Positions 51,801 to 60,600 of a DNA stretch of 64,000 nucleotides are shown here, one piece after another. The notes below the pieces were generated by a model. The model had not been told where the DNA came from. It saw only the letters and a program-made list of their open reading frames with translations, and searched no databases. Numbering within the stretch: the first letter of the stretch is position 1; the number at the start of each line of letters is the position of its first letter. The stretch covers positions 25,068,317 through 25,132,316 of the forward strand of contig NC_087261.1 of assembly GCF_037042905.1 (NCBI RefSeq). The letters run 5' to 3'. This DNA comes from Lytechinus pictus (taxonomy: Eukaryota > Echinodermata > Echinoidea > Temnopleuroida > Toxopneustidae). Position numbers and translations under genes: made by a program.

Positions 51801-52914
51801 GCCGCCATCTTGCTTGACCTCTACTGTACCTTTATTAGATGCTGGACCTCCAACCAGTTGCACATCTATCAAGAAAGGGTAACGTGTGTAAATGAATATG
51901 AATCTAGGAGAGTGCAAATTCTGCGGCTAGGATTAGTTTTTGAAAATCCCAAAGGGAACTACTTCCAAGTTGCAACTGTCACCCGATTCTCTACAGACAA
52001 TATACTTGTATTAGATTTTCATAAACACATAAAATAACTGATCACTATTGCGAGTTTTACCTGTATATGGATTCCGATCCATCGAGGTTATTTAGGTTAA
52101 AATGTGTCTTTCTTTTCATTGTTTGTTTACTTCTTTCATCACTTCAAAGTAATTTTCAAGACCCCTCGAATCAATAGAGCAGACGGGCAAAAACTCATTA
52201 AGCAAATTACGGCGTGTTACATCTTAAAACAACATGATGTCATGCAATTAACGAAGCCTTAGGTCATTTAAAGGTCATGTCCACCCGACAAAAAGTTTAT
52301 GTGAATAAATTTTTAGGTTTTGCTTAGTTTCACAAAAAAACGGTTATATGCACATTCTGATCGTTATGCAAATAAGGGGAGTGATGACGTCAATCACTCA
52401 ATATTTCTTTTGTAATTTATAATATGAAATATGAATATTCTATTTTTGCCTCATTCTCCTGTGAAACAAAGTTTTTATCCTACCTGAACATGTGGAAATA
52501 CCATTGTTTTATTATTCAATGGTTCAGTTAAGTTAGTCCTTAAGGTCAAATCTGTAAAAATTGAAATATTGTATAATTCAAACAATAAAAAGCAAAAGAA
52601 ATAGTGAGAGGGGGACATGATCGACTCTCTCATTTGCATATCACTGAATTGTGCAAAACTGTTTTTGTGAAAAATAACAAAACTTTAAAATGTCATAACT
52701 TTATTATTTTACATCCTATTTTGATGAAATTTTCAGCTTCATGCTTGTTTAATTTTTCTCTCTTGGTTCAAGTCAACATTTTTCTGGGGTGGACTTTCAT
52801 AAAAATAAAACTCATGCAGTCTGGTTTACCTGTTATGACGCAGCTGACCATGTGATCACTGTACTGCATGAGAAGAGTCATTAGGAACACGAAGATGATC
52901 CGATGCCAATTCAT
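31452..52914 (-). CDS. SRCR-WSC transmembrane receptor with tyrosine-motif tail (9 exons)
   Basis: Exons 52830-52914, 51650-51865, 49491-49631, 48783-48860, 47224-47511, 39330-39377, 38152-38406, 32626-32710 and 31452-32208 join in frame to 1953 nt (650 residues plus stop). Layout: signal peptide 1-~25; SRCR domain ~29-140 (VQLVGG, VICRQLGF, NRCEHGAEL, SC); linker with three Cys ~149-173; WSC domain ~175-269 with eight Cys; Ser/Thr/Pro stalk ~270-370; membrane helix ~376-396; tail 400-650. The tail has YDEI twice (first within PPAYDEI, 421-427), YAMPDK three times and YAAPDK once. YxxP and YxxI are known SH2-ligand types, so tyrosine-kinase signalling is inferred. The SRCR domain lacks the usual LLEC Cys, leaving one Cys without its partner. 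Every ectodomain intron is phase 1. A carbohydrate- or pathogen-binding coelomocyte receptor is plausible but unproven. Extra phase-1 exons could be missing. Confidence 0.75.
32258..32324. repeat. Hairpin repeat next to the tail exon
   Basis: Arms 32258-32291 and 32294-32324 (TATGAAAGGTATAGAAATAT and complement, ends GATACCCGCT/GCGGGTATC). Lies in the intron, 50 bp before the tail exon acceptor. Confidence 0.7.
32626..32710 (-). CDS. Receptor A exon 8: transmembrane helix
   Basis: Acceptor GATTCACACAG; weak donor AGAAG|GTTCGT; phase 1 to 2. Encodes GIAGGVAAVVIIIIVIVAIV and CFTRR. The donor was chosen because it alone gives the phase needed by the tail exon. Confidence 0.75.
33471..33504. repeat. 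34-bp palindrome
   Basis: AACATCGGAATTTTA and its complement separated by almost nothing. A 16-bp palindrome TGACAGATATCTGTCA lies about 40 bp upstream. Confidence 0.8.
35873..36522. repeat. Palindromic array of TTCGTAATTCCGAAGG-type units
   Basis: The left half repeats GGTTCGTAATTCCGAAGG and GTTAGTCCGAAAACGAAATG; the right half is the reverse complement, with the centre near 36195. The borders are flanked by AACAGACCC on both sides (35863 and 36523), so the array may itself be an insertion with a 9-bp duplication. Confidence 0.7.
36576..36845 (-). pseudogene. Truncated RecQ-like DNA helicase N-terminus inside a TIR element
   Basis: 89 codons from ATG 36845. FQVNEIKSALKGRDVFVNLP followed by TGYGKN matches the Q-motif region and Walker A of RecQ-type helicases, but the Walker A Ser/Thr is Asn, and the frame ends before any later motif. 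It is flanked on both sides by repeat sequence, so it is a captured fragment rather than a working gene. Confidence 0.6.
37468..38010. mobile_element. C-rich repeat element with GTGCCNTTTT modules
   Basis: Starts GGGGCCCCGGGGGCACAG, has several AAGTGCCATTTTTCCC-like modules and AGGACCCGTTT twice, and ends at GCTCCGCCGCCCCTG, which on the minus strand reads CAGGGGCGGCGGAGC. Resembles non-autonomous hAT-type repeats. Confidence 0.45.
38152..38406 (-). CDS. Receptor A exon 7: Ser/Thr/Pro-rich stalk
   Basis: Acceptor TTCGACACAG, donor ACAG|GTAATA, phase 1-1. Encodes 84 residues, mostly Ser with Pro and Thr, expected to be O-glycosylated. About 120 bp of it is a (GAT/TCA)n-type microsatellite read as poly-Ser. 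Confidence 0.75.
38407..39329. other. Receptor A intron 6
   Basis: No supported exon. An acceptor-like tract (CTATCCGCTGCAG) at about 38885 on the plus strand precedes a 40-codon open stretch; see rejected items. Confidence 0.4.
39330..39377 (-). CDS. Receptor A exon 6: short stalk exon
   Basis: 48 bp, acceptor GTAATTGCAG, donor ATGT|GTATGTT, phase 1-1; peptide PAAMVTTMNTPPESM. Supported by splice sites and phase only. Confidence 0.5.
39615..40043. mobile_element. hAT-like insertion, 429 bp, with 8-bp target duplication
   Basis: Ends CACTAGCGTACCTACGG and CCTAGGTACGCCACTG (inverse CAGTGGCGTACCTAGG). It is flanked on both sides by CTTGCGAT (39607-39614 and 40044-40051). The mirrored arm at about 41340-41360 shows the unfilled site. 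The interior has repeated TGCCCCCCCTGACGA modules and long T tracts. Confidence 0.82.
40150..42989. mobile_element. TIR element Y, about 2.84 kb, ends GCCCCCTCACACCTGACCG
   Basis: Inverted ends of about 220 bp: 40150-40370 and 42773-42989. Shared inner blocks include GATCAGTAACTATTGTCAAA and CACCTCTTTGAGAAAATTG. The interior has short frames on both strands near 41600-42030 that I cannot assign. Element X's right arm and element Z lie inside it. Confidence 0.6.
40381..40925. mobile_element. Element Z: insertion with CCCGGGGGGGGCACTC ends
   Basis: Ends ACCCGGGGGG...CACTC and the inverse GAGTGCCCC...CCGGGG, flanked by TTGAT on both sides (40376-40380 and 40926-40930). The mirrored sequence at 41525-41545 lacks the insertion. 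The interior repeats GGGGGTCCTTGGAACGG-like units. Confidence 0.75.
43200..44170 (-). pseudogene. Decayed non-LTR retrotransposon (CR1/L2-like) fragment
   Basis: Minus-strand translation near 44150 gives DPHFTIKLYGNNVQG followed by KMRYLGVMLDSHLT, typical of the region after the reverse transcriptase YADD box. Frames are then broken by stops and shifts. The far end near 43210 is AT-rich and looks like the element's 3' end. It lies in a receptor A intron. Confidence 0.55.
44465..44492. repeat. Short hairpin
   Basis: ATTGTAGAGCGCCGCG and CGCGGCTCTCTACAAT flank TA; stem of about 16 bp. Confidence 0.6.
44510..45335. repeat. ~220-bp tandem satellite, about 4 copies
   Basis: AATAAATCAGAATTGCATCT recurs near 44513, 44731, 44951 and 45173. 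Each unit also has GCTTTATTTCGTC and TTTTTACTAAATAAATC motifs. Confidence 0.85.
45420..46470. repeat. ~287-bp tandem satellite, 3-4 copies
   Basis: TCTACCCCTCATTTCCCTCC occurs at 45548, 45835 and 46122. Units contain inverted GTGATCCGAGTCCCCT and AGGGGACTTGGATAACGAG blocks. The third unit carries a short insertion. Confidence 0.88.
46253..46355. mobile_element. 103-bp hAT-like MITE with exact 8-bp target duplication
   Basis: Arms of about 45 bp (CATGGACCTGG... and the inverse ...GGTCCCTG) around a short loop, flanked by ATTTAACT on both sides (46245-46252 and 46356-46363). Neighbouring satellite units keep the unfilled sequence CACTATTTAACTGTC. Confidence 0.85.
47224..47511 (-). CDS. Receptor A exon 5: WSC domain
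   Basis: Phase 1-1 exon coding a whole WSC domain: YLGCF, ISYCIQFC, YTYAGVENGDECYCG, DSSCSVPCQG and ESCGAPGYIAVF, eight Cys. WSC modules occur in Kremen, polycystin-1 and fungal wall sensors and are thought to bind carbohydrate. Confidence 0.92.
47765..47905. repeat. Short tandem repeat GGTCAGTCCTATTGGAGATATAA
   Basis: About five imperfect units of 19-30 bp around AAGGTCAGTCCTATTGGA. In the intron between the WSC and linker exons of receptor A. Confidence 0.75.
48783..48860 (-). CDS. Receptor A exon 4: Cys-containing linker
   Basis: 78 bp, phase 1-1, flanked by CTAG acceptor and CATG|GTAATT donor. The peptide (SACSTLPPTSGCSLAGSASCH) is strongly similar to the 78-bp exon at 63178-63255, which supports both as real. 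Confidence 0.82.
49491..49631 (-). CDS. Receptor A exon 3: C-terminal half of SRCR domain
   Basis: Acceptor TTTAAATAG, donor GGCG|GTAAATT, phase 1-1. Encodes RGSWTISNRCEHGAEL and ADQSC, which match the GW-HNC-H-EDAGVVC end of SRCR domains. A foldback element sits in the preceding intron. Confidence 0.7.
49820..51215. mobile_element. Foldback element with mirrored short acidic ORFs
   Basis: Arms about 49820-50280 and 50755-51215 are inverse copies; the middle (50285-50515) holds further inverted pairs. Each arm encodes, in opposite directions, about 50 codons ending YLDLDFQIDDY, an Asp/Glu-rich run and RKTK plus stop (50 kb side: plus, ending at 50053; 51 kb side: minus, ending at 50979). I do not recognise the family. 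It sits in the intron that splits the SRCR domain. Confidence 0.7.
51650..51865 (-). CDS. Receptor A exon 2: N-terminal half of SRCR domain
   Basis: Acceptor TTTCTTGATAG, donor GGAA|GTAAACA, phase 1-1. Encodes VQLVGGPASNKGTVEV, WETTC, INDVIVICRQLGF and GLYCNG, in SRCR family order. Confidence 0.85.
52266..52798. mobile_element. MITE-like element in receptor A intron 1
   Basis: Ends GGTCATGTCCACCC and the inverse GGGGTGGACTTTC. Contains GTGATGACGTCAATCACTC and AAAATGTCATAACTTTATTA. Related internal sequence recurs near 56450 and 62065. Confidence 0.5.
52830..52914 (-). CDS. Receptor A exon 1: signal peptide
   Basis: ATG at 52914 (A at -3), hydrophobic core IIFVFLMTLLM, donor ACAG|GTAAACC in phase 1. 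A MITE-like repeat ends about 30 bp downstream of the donor. Confidence 0.72.
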
Positions 52915-54640
52915 TTCTAGATCCTATACAATCACCCGTGAATCTGCGGATTAATTGAAATTTGGGGCGAATACCACAGAAATAACAGAGATGCCGGGAC
53001 GTTCTGAGCAGAATTTTTTTTTCATATATTTCGGAGCCGAACTATTTATAAATGTTTCATCTCCAATATCTTGCCCGATCAGAATATTTCAGGCTCAGTA
53101 AACTTGCATCATATCCCAAATGTTTTACACCACATTATACTTGGCGATTCAATGAAATAAATAAATAATAAAAATAATATGTAAATAGTAAGAAGGATTA
53201 AAAGGGCATTCGTTAATCAAATAAATAATCTCACTTTTTTAAAAATTTGGAAACTATGTCTTTGTTTTGTTCTTTTCATAAATGGCCTAAAGCCCACCCC
53301 CCATCTGTATTTCAAACAGTCTTGAACCTTCAGTTGCCGATCTAATAAGAGTGATTTTTTTCAATGTAAAATGATATCCAAATATACGCAAAAGTTTGAA
53401 GGAAATAGACAAAAAATAAAAACGTTATATTGTTTTAGTTTCGGTATAAAAGAATGATAATCACCTCGAAAATTTCATAAATTTGCAAATGTAATAACAT
53501 TTTGATGCAAGGCAGGGACAACTTGTCTATTTGCTTTAATACACAAATGATAAGAATTACAAATGTATCGAAAGGTTTTCACAGATTTGATCTTTTATTA
53601 CCTTAACACAGTCGACTTTTTGGTATATTTTCCTTTCTGTCCCAAGTAAAGACAACATGACCCATAGTCCTTTTCACTTCATTAGTACAATTTTTTTTTT
53701 GGATGAACATAGTCCTTATCTTGAAAAAATCCTTGTTTGATTCATTTAAAATTGTTACCATGATTCACTTCTTGGTTTTTTTTTCATTCGCGCACAAATC
53801 AATTAATCCTAAGGCTTGATTCTCATCCAAAGAACAAAATAATATGAATTATAATGTAATGATATACAAGAATATCAAAATAAATCTAATGATATCAAAT
53901 TGAATTAATTGATCTCAAATAAAATGAAAAATGGTATGAAACGAAATGAAATTAAATAAATAGATAATAACAAAATAAATAATGTGAGGAATTAGATTAT
54001 ATTAGTACAAAAACACAAATCAGAATATCAGATAGGCTTAGGTTATTTTAATATCTAACAAACAATATTAAGGTTTAATTAATAAACGATAGAGGAACGG
54101 TGCCCACGATATCCCACGAACTCGATAATTAATTTCACAATTAAAAGGTAAGTTGTTTCTATCGCTTGTCACTTCTCAATTACCAATTTCAGATCACCGC
54201 AATCTTATCGATTTGGGTTTTTTTAAACAGTCACAAATAAAATATCTCATTCCTTGTCCGATTTCAGCCAAACTTTCACCATTCTGTTGTTCTCATCTTT
54301 CATATACTAATCGTGTTATTCACATAGTATGACTCTCTGTTCTCTTAATTTTATACTACAGTTCGAACATGTCTAGTAATCTAAATATGCATATATTCCT
54401 ATACAGGTATACATATTTTTATGATTTTGATAATGACAATGATTTCGTTTGTCAATCGTCTCACTATAAAATGACAAAGGAAATAATGAAAATACAATGT
54501 ATAATTACCATTTAACGTAATGAGTTCTCAAGGAGATCTTTTTTGCCCAATCCACAATCCAGTCTGTGGCAAGTTAGGAGCTGAATTATAATCTGCTTAC
54601 AAAAAAAACACATCATCATGTCTGATGATACATGGTGCTA

Positions 54641-55432
54641 TCACAGTTGCCTGTCAGAATAATGTGCAGCATTGTGTTTATGAATACGTTGACATACAGG
54701 TTCACAAGTGATAACTAACCTACAGGAATTCCCCTTTTTCCCATAAAGATATTGGGCAGGACCTGGTTTCACAAAATTACAAACACAACTGAGCGTCGGA
54801 AACTGTAGGTTCGAAGGTATGCTGCACCAATCAAATTTCGACTTTTGTATACTTTTTCCTTCTATTGCACCGTTTGCAGGAATCACATTTCGGGAAACAT
54901 GGCTGAGAACACTATTTATTCTGACACTCCTTTTTTTTCTCACAAAGGAACAGTCTTTTGTTTGATTTTTATTGAGTTTGCTCGTGATTTCCGATCAAAT
55001 ACCTGAATAATAGGCGAACAGATTCTTTTTCAGAGTCAAGTTCCTCTTTGACGGAAACCCATTTATAATGTTCATAGCCTATTTATAGAATGTCTCAGAA
55101 TCCAATTTTAACGTCATTTGTTTTGGGGTTGACTTTCCGTAAGGTTTTGAGATTTTGTTTGCATGAATAATTGGCTCGGTCACAGCTGTTGATATAATAT
55201 ATATATATATAAATAAATAAATGTAGATAGAAAAACAACGCGCTTTTTTATGCAATCGGAAAAAATAAAAGTACTCAGGTCTTCGTATGGTCCCATATAC
55301 TGTTAATTGTGTCATGGAGTACTTATCTGTAGCTTCAAGTTCATATGTGTGGCAGCATACAACGATCCCTTTCCAGTTTTTTTTATGTCGATGGTGACAG
55401 CCCATCGTGTACATTCGTATGAGTGATCTATA
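54641..55432 (-). pseudogene. Possible immunoglobulin-domain remnants (weak)
   Basis: A minus-strand frame at 55270-55432 after the acceptor-like TTCTTTATAG ends in ELEATDKYSMTQLTVYG, which resembles the last strand of an Ig domain. A second frame at 54641-54943 has TLSCVCN and PAQYLYGKKGN, like an Ig Cys-to-Trp segment with the Trp changed. No donor sites fit, and the resemblance is by eye only. Confidence 0.22.
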
Positions 55433-56008
55433 AAGAATTATGTATTGATCCTCAGCTTCAATCTTAGTATTTTTGAAGTTTGTGGAAATTTCATGTCATT
55501 TTAGTTGTGAATCATTGTGATTTGAATTTATATTGAAACAAAATTGTATCCCAATAATTGCAAATACAATTTTCATTTTCTCTCAGCATCTTGTCTGAAC
55601 GTATTTGCCTCCATCGCCCTAAACCTCTCTCTCTCCCCCTCTGTGTCACACACACTACTTTCTTTCCCACTCTGTCTCTCTCTCTCTCTTGTCTAATTTT
55701 GACCATTTATCTATAATCCATCGCACAAACACACACAAACATACACACTAATCCATGCACACATACACATATAACATTTATTTCACACCACAATCCCTTG
55801 TCTCCTCTCTCTCCCTCTCCCTTCCATATGCATTTTACACATTCTAACTTTATTTTCAATTTATTAAAGTTTTAAAGGGCAACTTCAAATATAAAAAATT
55901 AGTTTTTTATTACGTTTAAAGAATAGATTTGTCATTTATTTGTGGTATTCTTGTTTATTCACGATGAAATCTTTCAACCTTAAGATTAAAGCTTAGAAGA
56001 AGATTTAA

Positions 56009-56563
56009 AGGGATGGTCCGGGCTTAAAGTATTTATAGCTTAATAAATAGAGTAGAATTCACTGAGCAAAATGCCGAAAATTTATCAAAATCGGATAACA
56101 AATAATAAAGTTATTGAAGTTTAAAGTTCAGCAATATTTTGTGAAAACAGTCGTTATGAATATCCATTAGGTGGGCTGATGATGTCACATCCCCACTTGT
56201 TCTTTTGTATTTTATATTATGAAAATAGGTTTATTCAATTTTTTTTTTCAACTGGTTTAGTGCATTAGATATTTATTGCTGCAACTTATTTCATTATAGG
56301 GGAGACATATTATTCGCACAAGTATGAAATAATGAAAAAAATATGGCTTTATGTAATAACATAAGAAAACGGAAAGTGGAGATGTGACATCATCAGCCAC
56401 CTAATGACTATTCATGACGACCGTTTCCACAAAATATTGCTGAACTTTAAACTTCAATAACTTTATTATTTGTTATCCGATTTTAATGAAATTTTCGGCA
56501 TTTTGCTCAGTGAATTCTATTCTATGTATTGAGATATAAATATTTTCAGCCAGGACCATCCCT
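56009..56563. mobile_element. 555-bp palindromic MITE, ends AAGGGATGGTCC
   Basis: Most of the element folds back: AAGGGATGGTCCGGGC / CCAGGACCATCCCTT ends, then GAATTCACTGAGCAAAATGC, TTTAAAGTTCAGCAATATTT and TGATGTCACATC with complements on the other arm. A related fragment occurs at about 4260-4425. Confidence 0.8.
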
Positions 56564-57309
56564 TCTTTTTTATTTATTCGAATTAATTTCGCAATACACT
56601 CACAAGGAAAACAGAGTCTGATAAAATAAACAAAAAATGTAGTGTTCAATTTACACATAATTGAAATGACAAACATTTCTGTCTGACTAATTTTATCATT
56701 TGATTTCAAATTCATTAATTTCTTTCTAAAAAATATATGAAACAATTTAGATATTTTGTTGTTAAATGTAGACATTGGACCAATGGATGAAACCAAATAT
56801 GGGCCTCTCCATCCTTCACCCCCCCCCCCTCCTTCTCTCTCTCTGTCATACTCTATATTCTTGGCAATATGAGTAAATTGCTTTTCATCAGGAATGGCCT
56901 AATTCATCCAACCACACAAAGAGTCAAACCTCATGTGCAACGTAATAAGAGGACTAAAGGTATACTAGTATGTATAATATTTAAGCATATTTAAGAATAT
57001 ATAAAAAATAAATCATAATTACATGCCATGAAGTTTTAGCCATCTGGCTGTTACATAAATCTTAAAAACTGGATTGAAAATCGCAATTTGTGTATACATC
57101 ATCAAAACCAGAATGGATTTTAAAGATCCCTGTCTATTTAATATGATAACCATAGGAGTTATCAGCTACATTTCAATACGACCATTGGTCAAGACTCTCC
57201 GAGTAAATTATTTGCTTTATTTGATAAGTGGTCAGAGAACTACATAGAATACACGTTCCCTAATGCTTACACATAAACCCTTGTTTTCTCTTTATATTAA
57301 TAAATGGGG

Positions 57310-57445
57310 TATGTATGACGGTACATACACCACACACACGCATGTGTGTATAATGTATGGGCGTATTGGGGTGTGGGGGGAGGGTGTGGGTGTGTGTGTG
57401 TGTGTAACGGGGTTGTGTGTCGGAGGGTGGGTGTGTGTGTGTATT
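57310..57445. repeat. (GT)n-rich microsatellite
   Basis: GTGTGTGTG tracts just downstream of the receptor B stop codon. Confidence 0.85.
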
Positions 57446-57451
57446 CCTCCC

Positions 57452-57689
57452 TTAGATCATATAGGAGTGGTGTGGTGCACTGGGGTCGTCAGGATCCAAT
57501 ACATTAGCACTTTTCTGTTCGTATATCTGAGAAGAGTAGTGAACATCGCCATCATATGTTGCCGATGGATCCGATTTCATAACATCCTGAATATCATGAT
57601 AAAAACTTGTATCTTTTTCAGGCGAACTTGATGACTGCACCAAATCCACATGTTGTGTCTTGTGATCCTTGTTAAGGTCTTTCATCATC
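57452..57689 (-). CDS. Receptor B cytoplasmic tail exon
   Basis: Acceptor ACTCTATAG, phase 2, 78 codons and TAA. Five Tyr in the region, including SFYHDI and TYDGDVHYSSQIYEQ. Confidence 0.8.
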
Positions 57690-60600
57690 CTATAGAGTAC
57701 AAAATTTAAGACAAAAATAAAAATGGAAAAGGACGAATGGCGTAATATTTTTTTCATCTAAAGAACTAATTTTCTGGCATATATAGCTGTATGTATTCGG
57801 ATTCTTTCTTTCAATACTTGGACATCCCCTGACTATATGGATAATTGCTGGGTCGCGATAATCGTGCTTCTCTTGACCAGAATATACTTTCTGCTACTCC
57901 TGATACATTATTATGGATTAAATATTAAGGTATGGTGTTTGTATTCAAATTGAATGTATGATTTTAATAGTTTCCCTCGCCTTGTTTATTTATTCAAATT
58001 GCAAAAGCTTTCATAAGGAATGGGACTTACCTCCGAATACGAATGATGTACATTACCAAGACAATGAGGAGTACACTAAGGATAATAATGACAACACCTT
58101 CGCCAAGTCCGACACCTAGACCTGTAGCGATTAAATTGGATATGCATACATCAGAAATGGTATCGCTTGTATATAAAAAAAGATATTTATATGAATTAGT
58201 GCAATATCATTTTCGATCTGTCGTTACTATTATTTGATTATGAGTTGCTTGGGGCTTTTTGCTTTCAATGACGCGAACGGATTCAAGAACAGAGAACATG
58301 TATTGTGAAATGCCCTTCATGACAATGAACAATCAAGGAGTCTTTGTCGAAAATGAGGAATCAAAGTAGCAGTTTCGTGGTGGACTCTGGACAAACGACA
58401 AATTTGCCATTTTTCGTCAGCTCCGAATCTTAGGACAAAATGGCTCGCAAGGTTCACCAATTTTCGATAAAGACCTCCAAGCAGTCCATTGTCATATGGA
58501 GGGAATCTTCAACACATTTACTGTGTTCTTGATTTGGTCTTGCATGAAAAATAAAATGAAAACTTTTTTTTACAATCTCATTGTGCCAGGTAGTGTTAAT
58601 TTTTATCTTCTTCTCCTTCTTACTGGCCCAAATATATTTTGATAATACATTAATCGTTAAAAAATAAAATGAAACATTTTTTTTACAATCTCATTGTGCC
58701 AGGTTGTGTTAATTTTTATCTTCTTCTCCTTCTTACTGGCCCAAATATATTTTGATAATACATTAATCGTTAATGTATTTTTTAATGATGATAAATAGAA
58801 CTTGTATATGACTAGATACATTCTTAATCGGTCTCAATCGACCACAAAACACATTCAATATCATTTTTCGATTCGGTGTGAAATCATTCAAATCAGCAAA
58901 GAATTACATATAGTATCCCATCTCAGAAATGTTAATATCTAATTGTCTATAATTACAAGAACTGTGAATATTTGGTCGGAGCGTGGAGAAGAAAGTTGTG
59001 GAAATTGGTGATGACGTAAAATCATCCCTTGTATCACGATGCAGATCCATGCTTGTACTATGACCACTGGTCATCTCAGAACTTGGTTGATTGGTCATCG
59101 GTTTCTTTTGGGTGCTTTTATCTTGTATCTCACTAGTCGACCATGTTGGCGAAATGGTAGGTGGGGTGTCACTGGTCTTGGTCTCTACGGGAACTAATGG
59201 TTAAGCATGTCATTTATATATTTGGTACACAGCGAATGTCTCACACTAAAGTAATGATAATAATAGCTATAAATTTAGTTAATATAAAGATAATAATAGT
59301 AAAAATTACAATTATGATAATGATAATAATATAAATAATGATGATGTTAAAAATTATAATTATTACTATTATCATTATTATAGAAAAAAATAATAATGAT
59401 AGCAATGCTTACAAAAATAATAATAATGAGAAGATGAAGAAGAAGAAAAAGAAGAAAAAGAGGACGAAGAACATTTTTTTTAACAATGAAAATGTTGCAT
59501 GAACCAAAATTATTTTTTATGTATTTAAATTGGCATTTTCGGTTGCATTTTGAAAGTTTTATCAAGAAGAGATAAGCGTATACGAGTACAATTTTTTTTC
59601 AATGGCTCGATACGTATATATATATAGGAATATATGAATACATGTATATAATAAATAATATCGTACATCTTCACAAACCTAGCCGTTCCGGTTGTTTAAC
59701 TTATCTACTACTACGAGTACAAATACCTTTAATCTCTCCTACTTTCAAGAAATTTCATTCTCTATATCATGGTTCAGAAGCTACTTGTCCGATAGACGTC
59801 AATTCGTATATTTGAATGGCCATGCATCCAACATGCAATACATTAATTGTGGAGTCCCGCAAGGCAGTTTGTTGGGCCCTTTATTATTTATCATCTTTAT
59901 TAATGACTTTTGTAAATCATCTGATGTCCTTTCGTCCATACTCTTTGCAGACGATTCTGATATATTTTATTCCCATAAAAATCTATATATCTTAGTAAAT
60001 ACTGTTAATAGTGAACTTTTAAAAGTCACAGAATGCATAAGATCCAACAAATTGTCTCTTAATCTACTTAAAACTAAATATATGCTATTTAGAAATTCCA
60101 TTGATACACTTCCCATGGACATTATTTTAGATGACACTAATTTAGAAAGTGTCATATTCATTAAATTTCTCGGTGTAACCGTTAATAATAAGCTTCCTGG
60201 AAATACAACATAAATTGTACATGTAAGATGATTTCACGAAATATTGGGATTATATAAAATTTATAATTCAGCTTTTCGTTCAGGCAATCTAGGCAATCTA
60301 ACGAATTTAATTTACCACGTTTTAGAACTTTAATGGCAACGAGTATATTTATGTTCGATGGCCCTAGATTTTGGAACTCCATCGACAAAAACATAAAAAC
60401 ACCCCTTCCCTACATTCTTTTCAAAGAAAACTGAAAAACTTCTTACTTTAATCCTACCGAGGTCTTCATAACTAATTCCCGCTCCTTATCATCTCCTCTC
60501 AGACATCAAGTTATGTTTTATTAATTATAAATTAATAATAATAAATTAGTACTTATATAGCGCATAATCGATTGAAATTGCTCTATTAGACTTTACCATT

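Larger units (their letters stand above)
52915..57451. other. Region between the two receptor genes
   Basis: Presumed promoter of receptor A and 3' flank of receptor B. Contains AT-rich sequence, CT/CA tracts at 55620-55820, a palindromic MITE at 56009-56563, a poly-C tract at 56818, and possible Ig-like remnants at 54641-55432. Confidence 0.45.

Noticed and set aside
57263-57631. 122-codon plus-strand frame opposite the receptor B tail
   Set aside because: Shadow of the GT microsatellite and the antisense of a coding exon.
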